This document shows, piece by piece, positions 60,948 to 64,000 of a stretch of 64,000 nt of DNA. The translations under genes and the position numbers were made by a program. How positions within the stretch are numbered: position 1 is the stretch's first letter; each line of letters opens with the position of its first letter. The notes under the pieces were generated by a model that saw only the letters and a program-made list of their open reading frames with translations, did no database searches and was not told the origin of the DNA. Origin of the DNA: Leptospira kmetyi serovar Malaysia str. Bejo-Iso9 (GTDB taxonomy: Bacteria; Spirochaetota; Leptospiria; Leptospirales; Leptospiraceae); contig NZ_AHMP02000003.1 of NCBI RefSeq assembly GCF_000243735.2, positions 2,440,001-2,504,000 on the forward strand, read 5' to 3'.

Positions 60948-62429
60948 ATGAAACGATCACTGCGACTTCAGATTATCTCGATCTATTCTTTACTGACAGT
61001 GATTAACCTTACCTTTGTCGCGGTGATGATTTTTGAAAATCAAACCGATTTGCTTATCGATAACTTCACTTTGGAATCGGATCAAATCGCCCGAAAGATT
61101 CTTAAGAAAATCGAAGGTATGGAATCCTTAAACTACGAGGATCCCGAGAAACTTTCCGAGATCGAAAGCAAACTACTCAGCATCGGAATCGAAAACTTTT
61201 CCGTGATTTCCGTGGAGGATCGTTCGGTTGAAAAGTTTAAGATCAATCTCGAACACGGAAATAAGATTTCGATCGATTACCTCAAGGGGAAACTCGCAAC
61301 GATCATCAACGCGAAGGAAGCGATCAACAGTTCTTACGATATCGAACTGGATTCCAAAAACTTCATCGTAAACCTGATCTTCTATCTTACGGAAAAAACT
61401 TTTTTAGTTTCTCAGGTTAAGGTCAAGGAAATCCTCGACCGTCTCAATTCCTTATACATTCAGCTCGGACTTCTTCTTCTCTGGGGAGTGGTCTTTCATA
61501 TTCTTTTCGGAATCTTTCTTTATAGAAAAATTTTCGTTCGTTTATTCATTCTTAAAGAAGTCAGCGAAACGATGTCCACGGGAGATCTGAGCGCGCGCGC
61601 TCAGTGGAACTTTTCCTCCAAGGACGAATTGGATCTTCTCGGAAGCACCTTCAACGGAATGGTGGAAAGAATCGCCGAACAGGTGGAAAGCCTCGAATTT
61701 AAAAATCAACAGATTCAAACGGAACTCGAGATCGGCAAGAACGTTCAGGAATGTCTTCTTCCGGGACGCAGAAGAAAATTCAATCTGATCACCGCGGACA
61801 TCTACTATAAACCGATGCGCGAGGTCAGCGGAGACATCTACGATATTCTGGAAATCAACGACGATCGCACCGGATTCTTTCTCGCGGACGCGACCGGTCA
61901 CGGGGTTTCCGCCGCCTTGATCACTTCCATCATCCACTTCAATATCGAAAACATCATGAAGGAAACGGTGAACCCTTCGTTTATCTTCACTCGACTCAGC
62001 GAAAAACTTTTCGACACTCTGCAAGGCTCGTTCTTTGCGACTGGAATTTTTATGTTGTTCGACAAGGAAGGCTACGCTTACTTCTGTAGCGCGGGTCACA
62101 ACCCGATCTATTATTACCGCAAGAATAAAGGGAAGATCGTAACTCTCAATTCCACGGGTCATATCCTCGGAATCGGAATTCCGGAAGAATACGAAGTCCT
62201 TAAAATCAAAACCGAGCCGGGAGATAAGATTCTAATTTATACGGACGGAATTTTGGACGCAACCGCGCCCACAGGAGAACAGTTCGGCGACGATCGTCTT
62301 TTAGAAGTGTTTCAAGCCAACGTTCATCAGGAAGCCAAGCAGATCACGACCGAGATCAAAAAAGAAATGGATATTTTTGCCGATCATTTCCCGGACGACG
62401 TTACCTTTGGAATCATCGAAATTCAATAA
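60948..62429 (+). CDS. PP2C/SpoIIE-type phosphatase with HAMP domain (RsbU-like)
   Basis: A 493-residue membrane protein. Two helices (about 10-30 and 165-190) flank a periplasmic sensor domain of about 135 residues; a HAMP domain follows (FVRLFILKEVSETMSTGDLS), a coiled coil (LEFKNQQIQTELEIGKNVQE), and a PP2C phosphatase with VSGDIYDILE, FFLADATGHGVSAALI, FCSAGHNPIYYY, ILIYTDGILDATAP and HFPDDVTFGII. Metal Asp residues are intact. It should dephosphorylate a STAS antagonist such as the one at 28341 (inferred). The TPR gene follows at five bases. Confidence 0.93.
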   Translation: MKRSLRLQIISIYSLLTVINLTFVAVMIFENQTDLLIDNFTLESDQIARKILKKIEGMESLNYEDPEKLSEIESKLLSIGIENFSVISVEDRSVEKFKINLEHGNKISIDYLKGKLATIINAKEAINSSYDIELDSKNFIVNLIFYLTEKTFLVSQVKVKEILDRLNSLYIQLGLLLLWGVVFHILFGIFLYRKIFVRLFILKEVSETMSTGDLSARAQWNFSSKDELDLLGSTFNGMVERIAEQVESLEFKNQQIQTELEIGKNVQECLLPGRRRKFNLITADIYYKPMREVSGDIYDILEINDDRTGFFLADATGHGVSAALITSIIHFNIENIMKETVNPSFIFTRLSEKLFDTLQGSFFATGIFMLFDKEGYAYFCSAGHNPIYYYRKNKGKIVTLNSTGHILGIGIPEEYEVLKIKTEPGDKILIYTDGILDATAPTGEQFGDDRLLEVFQANVHQEAKQITTEIKKEMDIFADHFPDDVTFGIIEIQ

Positions 62430-62434
62430 TTCTT

Positions 62435-63886
62435 ATGAAGAAGAGCGTTTTCATAGCCGTAGTCGGATTTCTATTGATTCTTCCTCTGGGATTTATCGTA
62501 CTCGAAACCAAACTTTTCGAATTGAGAATCATATTAGAAAGACGTAAAATTCTAAACTTCTCGTTTTCGAGCGAGATCCTTCGTTCCAAATTCGAAGGAA
62601 TCATTTCGAACAAGGAAAACATCAAAGCCGAGATGAAACTGAATCATCTTCAGAGTTCCCTGATAGGCAACACGACTTCAGAACTTTCTCTGGAACCGAC
62701 TTTTGTCCACGAAACCGGCGCGGTTCTCATCAATTCAGTCCGTTCTCTTTCGCTTAAAACAGGAATCAATCTTCATTTGAATTCCTCCAAGATCCGTCTT
62801 TTGGAACACGCGTTCGCTCTCGAACGAAATCAATTCTACAAGGAAGCGTATCGCACTTACGAGGAATCCTTCGATCAATTCGGAAAACAATCCGAAGAAG
62901 GAGGCTTTATCCAATTGCATCAGGGTTTTTGTCTCGCGGTTCAGGGAGAATTCGATTCCGCGCTTCGTCCTCTTTACGAAGTGATCGCCAATCATCCGAG
63001 CACGCTCCTTTCGAGCGACGCGGAGATTTTGATTTCGTTGATTCTCAAAGCGAAGCAGAGCGTTAAAGAAATCGAAAACAATCTCGACGATCCCGAAAAA
63101 AGAGCGAGGGCTTTTTTCGCGAAAGGAAATTACGCAAAGGCTCTCGAAGAAATCGAAAAGGCGAAGATCAACAATCCCGAAATGAATTATATCAAAGGTT
63201 ATTCTCTCGAAAAAACGGGACATCAACCCGAGGCCATCAAAGAATACGCGGCTCTTGCATTTTCGGATAAGAACAAGGACATCGCGATCAAAGCCAATCG
63301 AAGACTTTTGATGTTGGGTTATTATTACAACGCCGGTTCCGAGATCGCAAGTCTTTCGGATAAAAACGCGGAACGTTTGGGCGACACATCCGAAGCGAAA
63401 GAGATCAAAACCTCTTCCGAAAAATTAAAACAACCGAAGGCTTTGTTCGATAACGGAAACTCGGATCTAAAAAACGAAGCCTTAAATCAGGAACTCTCAA
63501 AACAAAACCAAGCGCTTCTCGAAGACGTGATTCAAAAATCGAATCAGTTTTTGAAAAAGGCGGAAGCTCCGCCTCCTCCGAAACCGATGATCAAAATCAC
63601 GGTCGCGGACGCCGATCCGGTTTACGCGTTCCGCATCGTGATCGAAGGCGACAAGGCGAAACTTTTTTCTTCGCACTTCCCGATCACACTTCCCACTTTT
63701 TCCATCGAATCGATCTCGATGGATAAGAACGCGACGAAAACGACGCAGTTGATCATGACAAAGGACTCAATCAAACAATCTTTTATTAAGGCTTCCGTGG
63801 ATGACGATTCGATTACGCTTACCGACAAGGTTTCCAAAAAGAAGATCCAAATCAATTCTGCGATCAAAATCGAGGTAACCCAGTGA
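62435..63886 (+). CDS. TPR protein with membrane anchor
   Basis: A 483-residue protein with an N-terminal anchor or signal (VFIAVVGFLLILPLGFIVLE). Helical repeat segments include RLLEHAFALERNQFYKEAYR, YAKALEEIEKAKINNPEMNY and HQPEAIKEYAALAFSDKNKD. A Pro-rich stretch (EAPPPPKPMIK) and a beta-rich C-terminal domain (KITVADADPVYAFRIVIEGD) follow. It is probably periplasmic. It starts five bases after the PP2C stop and overlaps the next gene by four bases, so the three genes form one operon. Confidence 0.85.
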   Translation: MKKSVFIAVVGFLLILPLGFIVLETKLFELRIILERRKILNFSFSSEILRSKFEGIISNKENIKAEMKLNHLQSSLIGNTTSELSLEPTFVHETGAVLINSVRSLSLKTGINLHLNSSKIRLLEHAFALERNQFYKEAYRTYEESFDQFGKQSEEGGFIQLHQGFCLAVQGEFDSALRPLYEVIANHPSTLLSSDAEILISLILKAKQSVKEIENNLDDPEKRARAFFAKGNYAKALEEIEKAKINNPEMNYIKGYSLEKTGHQPEAIKEYAALAFSDKNKDIAIKANRRLLMLGYYYNAGSEIASLSDKNAERLGDTSEAKEIKTSSEKLKQPKALFDNGNSDLKNEALNQELSKQNQALLEDVIQKSNQFLKKAEAPPPPKPMIKITVADADPVYAFRIVIEGDKAKLFSSHFPITLPTFSIESISMDKNATKTTQLIMTKDSIKQSFIKASVDDDSITLTDKVSKKKIQINSAIKIEVTQ

Positions 63887-64000
63887 GCAGAATTCTTTTA
63901 TTACTAACGATCCTTCTTTTTTCGATCGAAGTCGCGGCGCATAGGATCATTCTAAAATCGGGCGAAGAAATTTCGGGCAAGGTAACGGACAACGATCCGA
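63883..64000 (+). CDS. Partial exported protein, third gene of the PP2C operon
   Basis: Starts at GTG 63883, overlapping the TPR stop (GTGA), and runs out of the window after 39 codons. The visible part is a signal peptide (ILLLLTILLFSIEVAA) followed by HRIILKSGEEISGKVTD, typical of a small periplasmic repeat domain. The family cannot be told from this fragment. Confidence 0.7.
   Translation, partial: MSRILLLLTILLFSIEVAAHRIILKSGEEISGKVTDNDP

Overview
The window is chromosomal DNA from a spirochaete of the genus Leptospira, almost certainly of the pathogen clade. The strongest marker is an intact ligB gene (6732-12410): a lipoprotein signal, twelve bacterial Ig-like repeats and a non-repeat C-terminal part of about 770 residues. 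Other Leptospira-type features are a bacterial orthologue of the vitamin K-dependent carboxylase, lipoproteins of the DUF1554 and DUF1566 families, many Leptospira-only hypothetical proteins, and single scattered tRNA genes. By eye the DNA is richer in G+C than L. interrogans, which points to one of the higher-GC members of the clade; I cannot name the species. I see no insertion sequence, prophage, CRISPR array, rRNA or replication origin.

Left part (1-13700): a partial DUF1566-type lipoprotein, a RimI-like acetyltransferase, a small DoxX-like membrane protein, then a TPR lipoprotein - dprA - vitamin K carboxylase orthologue run with overlapping ends, a convergent DODA/YgiD-type dioxygenase, and the ligB operon. 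Behind ligB lie three tightly packed small secreted proteins, two of them resembling the Bor serum-resistance lipoprotein. No ligA is present next to ligB.

Middle part (13700-34600): a VOC protein, an adenosine-deaminase-family enzyme with an N-terminal extension, a DegT aminotransferase, an alpha/beta hydrolase, a multi-PAS histidine kinase followed by a REC-PAS-kinase, a likely amgK-murU pair for cell-wall sugar recycling, pgi, galK, a STAS antagonist, a uracil-DNA glycosylase, a TIGR01777 epimerase, three tRNA genes (Pro, Arg, His), and a minus-strand run sppA - Yip1-like - surE - TPR.

Right part (34600-64000): an RND pump with its TetR regulator and a palindromic operator candidate, a large porin, a ferredoxin-metallo-beta-lactamase fusion, a hemerythrin-like protein, a GGDEF(degenerate)-EAL protein, an AidB-like acyl-CoA dehydrogenase with an 11-bp inverted repeat in its leader, glnD, metG, a TerB-like protein, an AsmA-like protein, a DUF1554 lipoprotein, a membrane-anchored AraC regulator divergent from two DUF1566 surface proteins, a diheme cytochrome c, and a PP2C phosphatase - TPR - secreted protein operon cut by the window end.

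A short palindromic repeat (consensus close to TGTRGGAGTTCCYACATTT) is scattered through intergenic regions and a few coding ends. The most notable points are the eukaryote-like carboxylase orthologue beside dprA, the ligB operon carrying two Bor-like lipoproteins, and the regulatory palindromes.
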